A stretch of 64,000 nt of DNA, taken from assembly GCF_037450285.1 (NCBI RefSeq), contig NZ_JAQISN010000001.1:2542001-2606000 (forward strand). The letters are read 5' to 3'. How positions within the stretch are numbered: the stretch's first letter is position 1; the number at the start of each line of letters is the position of its first letter. Positions 8,577 through 17,478 of this stretch are shown one piece after another. The position numbers and the translations under genes are program-made. A model generated the notes under the pieces. It was not told the DNA's origin, did no database searches, and was given only the letters and a program-made list of their open reading frames with translations. This stretch comes from Erwinia sp. SLM-02 (GTDB taxonomy: Bacteria; Pseudomonadota; Gammaproteobacteria; Enterobacterales; Enterobacteriaceae).

Positions 8577-9509
8577 TTAGTCTTTGAACATTTTGAAGTG
8601 ATGCTGGGCATCGATAATCTGCTGTTTGGTCAGCATAAATACGCCGTCACCACCGTTATCGAACTCCAGCCAGGTGAAAGGCACATCCGGGTACTGTTCG
8701 ATCATATGCACCATGCTGTTACCCACTTCGCAGATCAGCACGCCGTCATCGCTCAGATAGTTTGGCGCGCAGGCCAGAATACGACGCACCAGCTTCAGGC
8801 CATCGCGCCCCGCCGCCAGGCCCAGCTCCGGCTCGTGACGATATTCATCGGGCAGATCGTCCATATCGTCCGCATCCACGTACGGCGGATTGGTGACGAT
8901 CAGATCGTACTGCGTTTCCGGCAGGCCGCGGAACAGATCGGCGCGGATCGGCGTGACGTGCTGGTCAAGACCGTGAGCGCTGATGTTCTGCTCGGTGACC
9001 GCCAGCGCATCGGTGGAGATATCAACCGCATCCACTTCCGCTTCCGGGAAGGCGTAGGCACAGGCTATCGCGATGCAGCCGCTGCCGGTGCACATGTCCA
9101 GAATATGGCGCGGCTCGTCGCTGATGATGCCGTCGAAACGGTTATTGATCAGTTCACCCACCGGCGAACGCGGCACCAGCACGCGCTCATCAACGTAAAA
9201 TTCATGGCCGCAGAACCACGCTTTATTGGTCAGATAGGCAACCGGAATGCGCTCGTTAACGCGGCGGATCACCCGCTCAACGATACGGTGACGCTCGCTG
9301 GAGGTCAGGCGCGCGGTGTGCATATCTTCCGGGATATCCAGCGGCAGGTAGAGCGTTGGCAGCACCAGCTGAACGGCTTCGTCCCAGGGATTGTCGGTGC
9401 CGTGGCCGTACCAGATATCAGCAGCAGAAAAGCGGCTGACCGACCAGCGCAACATATCCTGAATGGTGTGCAGTTCATTCACTGCTTCATCGACGAAAAT
9501 TTTGTCCAA
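8577..9509 (-). CDS. prmB: ribosomal protein L3 N5-glutamine methyltransferase PrmB
   Basis: 310 aa, as in E. coli. Class I SAM-dependent methyltransferase that methylates Gln150 of ribosomal protein L3. SAM-binding motif DMCTGSGCIAIA at 138-149 and the substrate-amide motif NPPY at 207-210. First gene of the prmB-aroC-mepA-yfcA operon and divergent from smrB, with 200 bp between their starts. Confidence 0.97.
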   Translation of the reverse strand: MDKIFVDEAVNELHTIQDMLRWSVSRFSAADIWYGHGTDNPWDEAVQLVLPTLYLPLDIPEDMHTARLTSSERHRIVERVIRRVNERIPVAYLTNKAWFCGHEFYVDERVLVPRSPVGELINNRFDGIISDEPRHILDMCTGSGCIAIACAYAFPEAEVDAVDISTDALAVTEQNISAHGLDQHVTPIRADLFRGLPETQYDLIVTNPPYVDADDMDDLPDEYRHEPELGLAAGRDGLKLVRRILACAPNYLSDDGVLICEVGNSMVHMIEQYPDVPFTWLEFDNGGDGVFMLTKQQIIDAQHHFKMFKD

Positions 9510-9710
9510 AGTGCCCTCCGCAGGCCGTTCGTTAAACCCGGGCGCTAGTTTGCCACGAAGACGCAGATAATTCAGCGCGAGGGGATGAAAAAGCTGAGAT
9601 TTGTTTAGTGCCAGGCGGAAGAAAAGGTAGACTGACGGCAGAAAACATTATGATGATGCTGAATGCAGGCCTGATGCCCGCGTCATTCTGAGAACAAGCG
9701 GTGAGTTGAG

Positions 9711-10262
9711 ATGAGTAAAAAAGAGAAACTGAGCGTGGAGGACCAGGCGCTGTTTCGCGGGCTGATGACCGGAACGCGCAAGCTGGCGCAGGACACCATC
9801 GTTCATAAACCGCCGCGTAAAAAAGTCAGCGAAGTGCCGCAAAAACGCCTGCTGTCCGAGCAGATGGATGCCAGCCACTACTTTTCCGATGAATTCCAGC
9901 CGCTGCTGGCCAATGAAGGCCCGGTGCGCTACGTGCGTGCCGACGTCAGCCACTACGAGCTGAAGAAGCTGCGGCGCGGCGACTATACACCGGAAATTTT
10001 TCTCGACCTGCACGGGTTAACCCAGCAGCAGGCCAAGCAGGAGCTCGGTGCGCTGATTGCCGCCTGTCGGCGCGAGCATATTTTTTGCGCCAGCGTAATG
10101 CACGGGCACGGCAAACATATTCTGAAGCAGCAGACGCCGCTGTGGCTGGCTCAGCATCCGTGGGTCACGGCGTTTCATCAGGCGCCAAAGCTGTTCGGTG
10201 GCGATGCGGCCCTGCTGGTGCTGATTGAAGTTGAAGAGTGGGCGCCGCCGGAACTGCCCTAA
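9711..10262 (+). CDS. smrB: ribosome rescue endonuclease SmrB
   Basis: 183 aa, Smr-domain protein. The C-terminal Smr domain shows LDLHGLTQQQA and the HGHGKHILK loop that carry the nuclease residues. SmrB is recruited to collided ribosomes and cuts the mRNA between them to start tmRNA rescue. The basic N-terminal extension (KKEKLSVEDQALF) matches the ribosome-binding part of the family. Start ATG at 9711 follows GGTGAG. Convergent with sixA, with about 100 bp between and no obvious terminator. Confidence 0.96.
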   Translation: MSKKEKLSVEDQALFRGLMTGTRKLAQDTIVHKPPRKKVSEVPQKRLLSEQMDASHYFSDEFQPLLANEGPVRYVRADVSHYELKKLRRGDYTPEIFLDLHGLTQQQAKQELGALIAACRREHIFCASVMHGHGKHILKQQTPLWLAQHPWVTAFHQAPKLFGGDAALLVLIEVEEWAPPELP

Positions 10263-10364
10263 AAAGCATCAGAATTGATTGCGGACGCAGCGCTGGCGCA
10301 AGAGATGAACAGGCAGGAGTGCAATATGGGCCGACCGCAGAACGAGGTCGACCCGGAGCCTGAT

Positions 10365-10847
10365 CTAGATAGCTTTGGCGAGTTTGGCTGGAGAAACCTG
10401 CCACTCAAGTTTGCCCTGGGCGCTGTCAGGATCGAAATCCACGCAGGCAATGGCGGAGGTGGAAAACATCGGCGGCGCTTCCTGCGGGCAGAGCTCGGCA
10501 ACCAGATACCCCACCAGCGGCAGGTGCGAAATCACCAGCGCCGATTTCACGCCCTTGTTAGCCAGAACCTGCAGATAGCACGCCACCTGAGCGGGATCGC
10601 CGCCGGGCGTCAGTTCAGGCAGGACCTCTTCACCTGACGGCAGGTTCAGCGCTTCACGCACCGTATTCAGAGTCTGCCTTGCCCGCAGGTAAGGACTGAC
10701 CAGCACGCGTTCAATATCCACAGACTGACCGTTAAGCCAGGCCGCCATTTGACGGGACTCATCACAGCCGCAGTGGGTCAGAGGTCTTACTGAATCACTG
10801 GCTGCATCCAGAGCCGCATCACCGTGACGCATTATAAAAACTTGCAT
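10365..10847 (-). CDS. sixA: phosphohistidine phosphatase SixA
   Basis: 160 aa histidine-phosphatase. MQVFIMRHGDA places the catalytic His at residue 8 in the RHG motif; a second conserved His is in ALVISHLPLVG. SixA removes phosphate from His of NPr in the nitrogen phosphotransferase system (and earlier, from ArcB Hpt). Located downstream of fadJ on the same strand as in E. coli, with 170 bp between that contain a long palindrome. Confidence 0.95.
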   Translation of the reverse strand: MQVFIMRHGDAALDAASDSVRPLTHCGCDESRQMAAWLNGQSVDIERVLVSPYLRARQTLNTVREALNLPSGEEVLPELTPGGDPAQVACYLQVLANKGVKSALVISHLPLVGYLVAELCPQEAPPMFSTSAIACVDFDPDSAQGKLEWQVSPAKLAKAI

Positions 10848-10879
10848 ATAGCACCGCTGTTGTTAAACAAAAACGCCGG

Positions 10880-10931
10880 AGGTACAACGCCACCGACTCT
10901 TCATTCAGAGAATGAACGGTGTGTTGTACCT
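10880..10931. terminator. long near-perfect palindrome between fadJ and sixA
   Basis: AGGTACAAC...CACCG (10880-10895) pairs with CGGTGTGTTGTACCT (10917-10931), and the loop itself pairs (TTCATTC with GAATGAA). The result is a 52-nt hairpin with one small internal mismatch. On the minus strand it is followed within a few bases by GTTTTTGTTT, so it can act as the fadJ terminator. The stem is longer than usual for a terminator and could also be a small palindromic repeat element. Confidence 0.6.
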
Positions 10932-11017
10932 AATGCCTTTAGTATAGTCAACCGATTGTTTACTTAGTGAGCGACCGGTATAACACCCCGACAGAGCAAC
11001 CTACTTTCTGGTCAGAA

Positions 11018-13174
11018 TTAACTCGCTGAATCGCCGCCGCTATCCAGCGTAACATCCGGTCCGTAGAAGGTTTTCTGTTCTTCCATCATTTTTTTCAACC
11101 CTTCACAGGGCGCGAAGCGCGGACCAAATCGCTGCGCCAGCTGCTCAAGGGTAGCGACAACCTGAGCAATTCCTATCCGGTCCATATAGCGGAACGGACC
11201 GCCGAGGAACGGTGGGAAGCCAATACCGAATACCGCGCCGATATCCCCATCCCGCGGGCTGCGAACGACCCGTTCGTCCAGGGCGCGGGCGGCCTCGTTA
11301 AGCATCATCATCACACAACGGGTGGCAACATCTTGTGCGCTAAGACAAGGTTTTGGCGTCAGCCTCAGCAGACGGTAGATTTCAGCGTCAGCCTTTTTCT
11401 TCGTGCCCGGGCGCTTACCGTAAAGATAAAAGCCGCGCCCGTTTTTACGCCCCTTGCGGTTATCATTAAGTACCGCGTCCAGTTCTTCAGGCAGCGCGAA
11501 GCGTTCCCCCCAGGCCTTTTCCAGCACCGGCATAATATGCGTGCCGACATCAATGCCCACCTCGTCCAGCAGCTGCACCGGCCCGACCGGGAAACCAAAC
11601 CGGACCAGCGCATCGTCGATCGCTTCGATTGGTTCACCGGCAAGCAGGCAGTGCATCGCTTCAATAACGTAAGGCGCGAGGATACGGTTGACGTAAAAAC
11701 CGGCTTTATCCGCGACCACAATCGCCGTTTTTCCCTGTTTCTTCGCCAGCGCTACCGCCGTTGCCACGGTCACATCGCCGGTGCCCGCATGCGGGATCAC
11801 TTCGACCAGCGGCATTTTTTCCGGCGGGCTGAAGTAGTGCAGGCCGATCACGTTTTCCGGGCGCTGCGCGTGGGCAGCGATATCGGCAATCGGCAGCGAA
11901 GAGGTGTTGGAAGCAAAAATCGTCCGGGGTCCACAGTGGGCCTCGACTTCCGCCACCATTTTTTGCTTGAGCGCCAGGTCTTCGAACACGGCTTCAATAA
12001 TCACCTCCCGCTGGCTGAAGCCCTGATAGTCGGTGCCGCCGGTAATCAGCGCCATTTGCTGCTGTCTGCCAGACTCCGTCAGGTGCCGGCGCTTAACCGC
12101 TTTGCTTAATACCTGCCAGCTGGTTTTCAGCGCGTGGTTTATCCCCTGCACATTGACATCCTTGATGCGCACCGGCAGCCCGGCGCGGGTGGCGGTCACG
12201 CAGGCGATACCGCCGCCCATCAGCCCACCGCCCAGTACGCCAATGCTGCGCAGCGCAAGCGGTTCCTGCCCTGCTCCCGGATCTTTCTTTAGCGCGGTAG
12301 TGGCAAAAAACAGCCCGCGCAGCGCGGCAGACTCCGGCGTCATCGCCAGCTCGCCAAAAGCACGAGCTTCCGCCTCGTAGCCGCTGCCGGTGCCCTGCTC
12401 CAGACCCTGGCGCACCACCGTCAGGATTTTATCCACCGCGGGATAGTTGCCGTGGGTCTTTGCCTGAGCGCGGCGTTTTGCCAGGGTAAACAGCAGCGCC
12501 CTGCCCGCCGGGCCGGTCAGCAGACGCTCGCGCAGCGGCAGCGGTTTTCTTACCTCGCGGGCTTTCAGCACCGTCTTTACCGCCGTTTCAAGCAGGATAG
12601 CGTGCGGAACGGCTTCATCCACCAGGCCGCACTTCAACGCCTGCCGCGCGCGCAGGGTTTTCCCGCTCAGGATCATATCCAGCGCCACCGAGGCACCGAT
12701 CAGCCTTGGCAGCCGCTGCGTACCGCCGGATCCCGGCAGTAATCCCAGCTGAACCTCGGGCAGCCCCAGGCGGGTTTTATCATCAAGGGTGCAGACGCGG
12801 TGATGACAGGCCAGCGCCAGTTCAAGGCCGCCTCCGAGACACGCGCCGTGGATCGCCGCCACCACCGGCACCGGTAAAGCCGCGATTTCGGCCATCACTT
12901 TCTGCCCCTGCCGCGCCAGCTTTTCCGCCTGCTGCGCGCTGTCACAGGCGGCGATCATCGCGATGTCCGCACCGGCAATAAACGAGTCAGCCTTACCGGA
13001 GACGATGACCAGACCGGCCAGTTGAGGATTGGCGCAGGCGCGCTGCAGCACGCTGCGGATCTCGCCGGCAAATTCTGCCTTAAGGGTGTTCATCTTCTCG
13101 CCCGGGACGTCGATGGTGATCACCCCGACGTTATCCAGCCGCATCGTCAGGGTAAATGCAGATATCTGTTCCAT
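11018..13174 (-). CDS. fadJ: fatty acid oxidation complex alpha subunit FadJ
   Basis: 718 aa, bifunctional enoyl-CoA hydratase / 3-hydroxyacyl-CoA dehydrogenase. The N-terminal crotonase domain (1 to about 190) has AIHGACLGGGLELALA and LPEVQLGLLPGSGGTQ with the two catalytic Glu. NAD-binding GVLGGGLMGGGIA starts the dehydrogenase domain near residue 310, and its catalytic His is in GLHYFSPPEKMPLVEV. Length and partner identify FadJ of the anaerobic FadIJ system rather than FadB. Its ATG overlaps the fadI stop by one base (TAATG). Probably FadR-repressed with fadI. Confidence 0.97.
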   Translation of the reverse strand: MEQISAFTLTMRLDNVGVITIDVPGEKMNTLKAEFAGEIRSVLQRACANPQLAGLVIVSGKADSFIAGADIAMIAACDSAQQAEKLARQGQKVMAEIAALPVPVVAAIHGACLGGGLELALACHHRVCTLDDKTRLGLPEVQLGLLPGSGGTQRLPRLIGASVALDMILSGKTLRARQALKCGLVDEAVPHAILLETAVKTVLKAREVRKPLPLRERLLTGPAGRALLFTLAKRRAQAKTHGNYPAVDKILTVVRQGLEQGTGSGYEAEARAFGELAMTPESAALRGLFFATTALKKDPGAGQEPLALRSIGVLGGGLMGGGIACVTATRAGLPVRIKDVNVQGINHALKTSWQVLSKAVKRRHLTESGRQQQMALITGGTDYQGFSQREVIIEAVFEDLALKQKMVAEVEAHCGPRTIFASNTSSLPIADIAAHAQRPENVIGLHYFSPPEKMPLVEVIPHAGTGDVTVATAVALAKKQGKTAIVVADKAGFYVNRILAPYVIEAMHCLLAGEPIEAIDDALVRFGFPVGPVQLLDEVGIDVGTHIMPVLEKAWGERFALPEELDAVLNDNRKGRKNGRGFYLYGKRPGTKKKADAEIYRLLRLTPKPCLSAQDVATRCVMMMLNEAARALDERVVRSPRDGDIGAVFGIGFPPFLGGPFRYMDRIGIAQVVATLEQLAQRFGPRFAPCEGLKKMMEEQKTFYGPDVTLDSGGDSAS

Positions 13175-14484
13175 TATTCCGCCTCCAGAACCATTGCCGC
13201 GCCAAGACCACCCGCCGCACAGGCGGTCACCAGCCCCAGACCGCCGCCGCGACGACGCAGCTCGTTCAGCGTCTGGGTAATCATCCGCGCCCCGGTCGCC
13301 GCAAACGGGTGGCCGTAGGCGATGGAACCGCCCAGCACGTTGAATATCTCCTGATTAACCTCGCCCAGCGCGTGCGGACGATTCAGCACCTCGCGGGCAA
13401 AACGCTCGTCGGCGAACATTTTAAGGTTGGCGAGGGTCTGCGCAGCAAACGCCTCATGCATGTCGATCAGCGTCAAATCGCTGAGGGTAATGCCCGCCCG
13501 CTCCAGCGCCAGCGGTGAAGACCACGCCGGACCGAGCAGCATATCCTCACGCACGCCAATCGCGGTAAAGGCATAGCTGCGCAGATAGCCCAGCGGGGTA
13601 ATGCCGAGTTCGCGGGCGCGGGATTCGGTCATCAGGATCACCGCCGCCGCGCCGTCGGTGAGCGGCGTGCTGTTGGCGGCGGTCACCGTACCGTGGCGGC
13701 GATCGAACGCCGGTCGCAGGCGCGCATAGTCTTCCGGCTTTGAGTCAGGGCGAACGTTATTGTCCTGCTCCAGCGCGGCGCGCCACGGCGGCACAAAAGC
13801 GGTCATCACCTCCTGATTCAGCAGACCCTGCTGCCAGGCACGGGCCGCGCGCTGATGGGAGCGATGCGCCAGCGCGTCCTGCTGCTCGCGGCTGATGCCG
13901 TGACTTTTTGCCATCTGTTCGGCGGTATCCCCCATTCGCAGCCCGGTGGAGTACTCAGCGACTGCCGGCGGCACCGGGAGAAGATCGCGCGGGCGAAGCT
14001 GGCTGAACAGTTTAAGTTTTTGCGACAGGGTACGCGCCTTGTTGAGATCCACCAGCGTTCTTGCCAGCTTGCGGCTGACGCCAATCGGCAGTACCGAGGA
14101 CGAGTCCGCGCCGCCGGCAATCCCCGCCTGAATGCTGCCCGCCATCAGGCTTTCCGCCACGTTCGCCACCGCCTGAAAACTGGTGGCGCAGGCGCGGCTG
14201 ACGCTGTACGCATCGGTATGGACGCTCAACCCGCTGGCCAGCACGATTTCCCTGGCAATGTTCGGCGCTTCCGGCATCTGCACCACCTGACCGAATACCA
14301 GCTGTTCAATCACCTCGGCGGGAATTTCACTGCGGGCCAGCAGTTCGCTGACCACCATTCTTCCCAGCTCCAGCGCAGGGATGCCGTGGAAGGCCGTTGC
14401 CTGCTTAGCGAAGGGCGTGCGCAGTCCGTGAGTAATGGCGATACGGTCGCCCTGGCGCGTCAGCAAAGGTAGCGCTTTGCTCAT
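13174..14484 (-). CDS. fadI: 3-ketoacyl-CoA thiolase FadI
   Basis: Thiolase, 436 aa from the ATG at 14484, the same length as E. coli FadI. The frame is open to 14526, but the upstream part is not conserved. Nucleophilic Cys99 in SVSRACATSF; second active-site block GHPFAATGAR; the C-terminal TACAAGGLGAA supplies the acid/base Cys. Cleaves 3-ketoacyl-CoA to acetyl-CoA in beta-oxidation, in complex with FadJ. First gene of fadIJ; a FadR-like operator lies 42 bp upstream. Confidence 0.97.
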   Translation of the reverse strand: MSKALPLLTRQGDRIAITHGLRTPFAKQATAFHGIPALELGRMVVSELLARSEIPAEVIEQLVFGQVVQMPEAPNIAREIVLASGLSVHTDAYSVSRACATSFQAVANVAESLMAGSIQAGIAGGADSSSVLPIGVSRKLARTLVDLNKARTLSQKLKLFSQLRPRDLLPVPPAVAEYSTGLRMGDTAEQMAKSHGISREQQDALAHRSHQRAARAWQQGLLNQEVMTAFVPPWRAALEQDNNVRPDSKPEDYARLRPAFDRRHGTVTAANSTPLTDGAAAVILMTESRARELGITPLGYLRSYAFTAIGVREDMLLGPAWSSPLALERAGITLSDLTLIDMHEAFAAQTLANLKMFADERFAREVLNRPHALGEVNQEIFNVLGGSIAYGHPFAATGARMITQTLNELRRRGGGLGLVTACAAGGLGAAMVLEAE

Positions 14485-14525
14485 GGTTATCACCTGTTTA
14501 GTGTCGAAGGACGGCATCACTGCCA

Positions 14526-14542
14526 AAGAGGTCTGACCTCCT
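14526..14542 (-). promoter_or_regulatory. candidate FadR operator of fadIJ
   Basis: AAGAGGTCTGACCTCCT fits the FadR half-site arrangement GGTnnGACC of the 17-bp consensus, and sits 42-58 bp upstream of the fadI start. FadR repression of fadIJ is known in E. coli. The outer positions are degenerate. Confidence 0.55.
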
Positions 14543-14610
14543 CAGTGTTAACCAGAATAAGACGGGGCGCTACGACGGGAAGAAAAAAATGCGAGAGAAA
14601 ACACGGTTTA

Positions 14611-14631
14611 TGGGGAGCATGGCACTCCCCA
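14611..14631 (-). terminator. weak hairpin after yfcZ
   Basis: TGGGGAG (14611-14617) pairs with CTCCCCA (14625-14631), 30 bp beyond the yfcZ stop. The bases that follow on the minus strand (TAAACCGTGTTTTC) contain only a short T-run, so termination is uncertain. Confidence 0.4.
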
Positions 14632-14660
14632 CAGCCTGTCAGCACGGACGGGCAGGAAGA

Positions 14661-14957
14661 TTAGCGCAAACCAAGCTGGAAGATCAGCGTTTCGGCCTGG
14701 CAACAGAAGGTAAAGCTGCAGTCGAGCACCACCCCTTCCGGCGTTTCGGTCAATGCACTCTCAATTACGCAGGGATCGGACTCAACCTCACGCGCTTTCG
14801 CCGACAGCGACGCAAGCATCGCTTCAGCTTCGCTACGGCTGGTGAAAGTACGGCTGTAGGTCGCCGTACAGTCGGTGTTATCCATTACGGTGCCCACATC
14901 GACGCAGCAACAGGCTGCCGTTTCGCTGGCACTGCAGCGGTTAATCGCATCGGTCAT
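14661..14957 (-). CDS. yfcZ: YfcZ/YiiS family protein
   Basis: 98 aa, cysteine-rich small protein (CCCVD near residue 16, FCC near 83), matching E. coli YfcZ in position between fadI and fadL. Function unknown. The cysteine clusters suggest metal or iron-sulfur binding, but this is inference. No signal peptide. Divergent from fadL across a 372-bp regulatory gap. Confidence 0.9.
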   Translation of the reverse strand: MTDAINRCSASETAACCCVDVGTVMDNTDCTATYSRTFTSRSEAEAMLASLSAKAREVESDPCVIESALTETPEGVVLDCSFTFCCQAETLIFQLGLR

Positions 14958-15067
14958 TTCATCCTCCGGCTTGCCGCTACAGGAGAGCGGCGGGTTAATT
15001 TAAGACTAAATCCATTTTACGCCTGACGCTTTTCTGGCTCCAGCAGGTGCGCGAAATGAGGCCGTTA

Positions 15068-15083
15068 AGTGATGAAAATCACA
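15068..15083. promoter_or_regulatory. candidate CRP site between yfcZ and fadL
   Basis: AGTGATGAAAATCACA fits the TGTGA-N6-TCACA consensus in 9 of 10 core positions. It is about 137 bp upstream of the fadL -10 and about 110 bp upstream of yfcZ, so which gene it would serve is unclear. The rest of the 14958-15329 gap, apart from the fadL promoter, shows nothing I can name. Confidence 0.4.
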
Positions 15084-15194
15084 CTAATATTTGATCCACC
15101 GCAATCTGAAGCGATGTGCGAAATTTCAGCCTGTAAGTTTTTGTTAGGCAGATCTCTTTTCTTGCATCATTTTGGAAATAAGTCGAAAACATTA

Positions 15195-15247
15195 TTGCAA
15201 CATCTGTACAGGTCGGACCTATACTTGGGCCACTGGTCTGATTTGTT
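15195..15247 (+). promoter_or_regulatory. fadL promoter with two FadR operators
   Basis: A consensus -10 TATACT (15220-15225) with TTGCAA upstream (15195-15200, long 19-bp spacer). FadR-like site O1, TACAGGTCGGACCTATA (15207-15223), covers the -10. O2, CACTGGTCTGATTTGTT (15231-15247), lies at the start of transcription. The same two-site layout is known for E. coli fadL. Confidence 0.7.
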
Positions 15248-15329
15248 GCCCGTCAGTCAGTCCCTACAATCCGCGATCCCTTGTTACTTCAGGTAACAGA
15301 GTTTAATAAAATCTAATGAGGTTGTGGTT

Positions 15330-16613
15330 ATGAACCATAAAAACCTGTTTACGAAATCTACACTTGCCGTGGCAGTGGCCCTTGTTTCTTCAAATGTGTT
15401 TGCGGCTGGCTTTCAGCTGAATGAATTTTCCTCTATTGGTTTAGGCCGTGCTTACTCCGGCGAAGGTGCGATGGGCGATACCGCCGCGTCCGCCAGCCGT
15501 AACCCTGCAACCATGGCGCTGATGGATCGCCCGATGTTCTCCGTCGGCGCAGTATTTATCGATCCCGGCGTTGATATTGACGGCCAGTCGGCCAGCGGCA
15601 ACAGTCTGGATGCCAGCAATATCGCTCCTACCGCCTGGGTGCCGAACATTCACTATGTGCAGCCGCTGAACGACCAGTGGTGGTTGGGGGCCAGTGTCAC
15701 CTCTAACTACGGCCTGGCGACCGAGTTCAACGACAGCTATACCGCCGGGCCTTACGCCGGTAAAACCGATCTGACCACCATGAACTTCAACCTCAGCACC
15801 GCCTACCGCCTGAACCAGCACTTCAGCTTCGGGGTGGGGTTTGATGCGGTTTATGCGCGTGCCAAAATTGAACGCTACGCCGGTGAATCCCTCGGTTCGC
15901 TGGGGATCCCGGCCAATACCCAGATCGCGCATCTGAAAGGTGACGAATGGGGCTACGGCTGGAACGCCGGTATTCTGTATGAAGTGGATGACAATAACCG
16001 CTTCGGCCTGACCTACCGTTCAGAAGTGAAAATCGATTTCGACGGTGACTACCGCAGCAGCCTCCCCAGCGCGATTAACCCGCTGAACCAGGCGCTGGGC
16101 CTTGGCCTGCCGTTTGGAACCGATGGTAATACCATTCCGGGTGCGCTGACGCTGAACCTGCCGGAAATGTGGGAAGTGTCCGGCTTCCACAAAGTGGCAC
16201 CGAAGTGGGCCGTACACTACAGCCTGGCGTACACCAGCTGGAGCCAGTTCCAGGAGCTGAAAGCCACCGGCACCAGCGGCCAGCAGCTGTTCTACAAGGA
16301 TGAGAGCTTTAAAGATGCTTACCGCATCGCGCTGGGTACCACCTATTATCATGACGATCACTGGACGTTCCGTACCGGTATCGCCTTTGATGACAGCCCG
16401 GTTCCGGCACAGACCCGCTCTATTTCCATCCCTGACCAGGACCGTCTGTGGCTGAGCGCCGGTACATCCTATGCCTTCAACGAAGATGCCTCGGTTGACG
16501 TCGGCGTTTCCTATATGCACGGCCAGCACGTCACGGTGAAAGAAGGCCCCTATACCTTTAACTCCACCGGTAAAGCCTGGCTGTATGGCGCCAGCTTTAA
16601 CTATAAGTTCTGA
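15330..16613 (+). CDS. fadL: long-chain fatty acid outer-membrane transporter FadL
   Basis: 427 aa from ATG 15330 (GAGG 9 bp upstream; an in-frame GTG at 15324 is less likely). Signal peptide ending near SSNVFA, then mature AGFQLNEFSSIGLGRAYSGEG, the FadL hatch/NPA region. The barrel follows, with conserved blocks LPEMWEVSG, SISIPDQDR and VDVGVSYMHG and a terminal aromatic residue (NYKF). It carries long-chain fatty acids across the outer membrane for use by FadIJ. About 20 residues shorter than E. coli FadL, because one loop near residue 195 is reduced. Followed by a terminator. Confidence 0.97.
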   Translation: MNHKNLFTKSTLAVAVALVSSNVFAAGFQLNEFSSIGLGRAYSGEGAMGDTAASASRNPATMALMDRPMFSVGAVFIDPGVDIDGQSASGNSLDASNIAPTAWVPNIHYVQPLNDQWWLGASVTSNYGLATEFNDSYTAGPYAGKTDLTTMNFNLSTAYRLNQHFSFGVGFDAVYARAKIERYAGESLGSLGIPANTQIAHLKGDEWGYGWNAGILYEVDDNNRFGLTYRSEVKIDFDGDYRSSLPSAINPLNQALGLGLPFGTDGNTIPGALTLNLPEMWEVSGFHKVAPKWAVHYSLAYTSWSQFQELKATGTSGQQLFYKDESFKDAYRIALGTTYYHDDHWTFRTGIAFDDSPVPAQTRSISIPDQDRLWLSAGTSYAFNEDASVDVGVSYMHGQHVTVKEGPYTFNSTGKAWLYGASFNYKF

Positions 16614-16629
16614 TTTTTTCAGTACAAAA

Positions 16630-16661
16630 AAGGCCCGCCGGGAAACCAGCGGGCCTTTTTA
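16630..16661. terminator. bidirectional terminator, fadL / mlaA
   Basis: AAGGCCCGC (16630-16638) pairs with GCGGGCCTT (16649-16657), flanked by an A-run on the left and TTTTT on the right, so it can stop transcription from both convergent genes. Confidence 0.85.
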
Positions 16662-16696
16662 TTGTGCTTCACGAAACGATTATTTAGCGCAAAAAA

Positions 16697-17458
16697 CTAG
16701 GGGGAATCGATATCGTTAAGTTCGTCTTTGATCGCTGCCGCGTTCGGGTTTTCCTGCGGGATCAGCTTGCCGTCGCTGGCAAGGAAATCGTGATGCTGGA
16801 AGTAGGCTGAACGCATAAAGGCGTAAGGATCTTTCGAATTGCTCAGGATGGAGTCGGAATCCAGCAGCTGCGCACGGGTTTCGATACCTTCCAGCGCCCA
16901 CTTACCGGCGGACATCCACCACGTCAGCCAGGCTAACGGCGGATAGAGATCGTCTACAATGCCACCGACATCTTCACGCGGCGTAAAGCTGCCGTAGCCC
17001 GGCACCACCACATACGTACCGTAACCCACGCCGTAATGGCCCAGCGTGCTGCCGAAGGCACGCGGTTCTTCCTTGGCCAGTTTCGGGTTCGCCATTGAAG
17101 CAACGTCAATTAAACCGCCCATACCCAGCAGGGTGTTCAGGAAGAAGCGGTTGAAGTGAATCATCGCCTTGTAGGGATTTCCCTCAACGAAGTAGTTCAC
17201 CATTGAGGCAGGTTCATCAAGGTTGCTGAAGAAATTACCCAGGCCGGTTCGCGCCGGTACCGGCACGTAGTCACGCCACGCTACGGCAACGGGCCGAAGG
17301 ACATACGGATCCAGCACGTTGTAGTTAAAGTTGAACATTGACCGGTTGAAGCCTTCCAGCGGATCGGAACGTCCCTGAGGATCATCGGCGTTCTTAGAGC
17401 TGGCGCAGCCCACCATCATTACGCTTGCCAGCACTAAGCCCGTCAGGCGATAGTTCAT
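16697..17458 (-). CDS. mlaA: outer-membrane lipid-asymmetry lipoprotein MlaA (VacJ)
   Basis: 253 aa lipoprotein. The signal ends in the lipobox MMVGC (Cys18). The mature part has the MlaA core DPLEGFNRSMFNFNY and RPVAVAWRDYVPVPAR and the VVPGYG segment. MlaA sits with OmpC/F in the outer membrane and removes misplaced phospholipids from the outer leaflet. Its start is 20 bp after the ccmH stop on the same strand, so it may receive ccm readthrough. In E. coli the neighbour on that side is yfdC. Confidence 0.96.
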   Translation of the reverse strand: MNYRLTGLVLASVMMVGCASSKNADDPQGRSDPLEGFNRSMFNFNYNVLDPYVLRPVAVAWRDYVPVPARTGLGNFFSNLDEPASMVNYFVEGNPYKAMIHFNRFFLNTLLGMGGLIDVASMANPKLAKEEPRAFGSTLGHYGVGYGTYVVVPGYGSFTPREDVGGIVDDLYPPLAWLTWWMSAGKWALEGIETRAQLLDSDSILSNSKDPYAFMRSAYFQHHDFLASDGKLIPQENPNAAAIKDELNDIDSP

Positions 17459-17478
17459 TTTTTTCTCCCTGTACTGGT

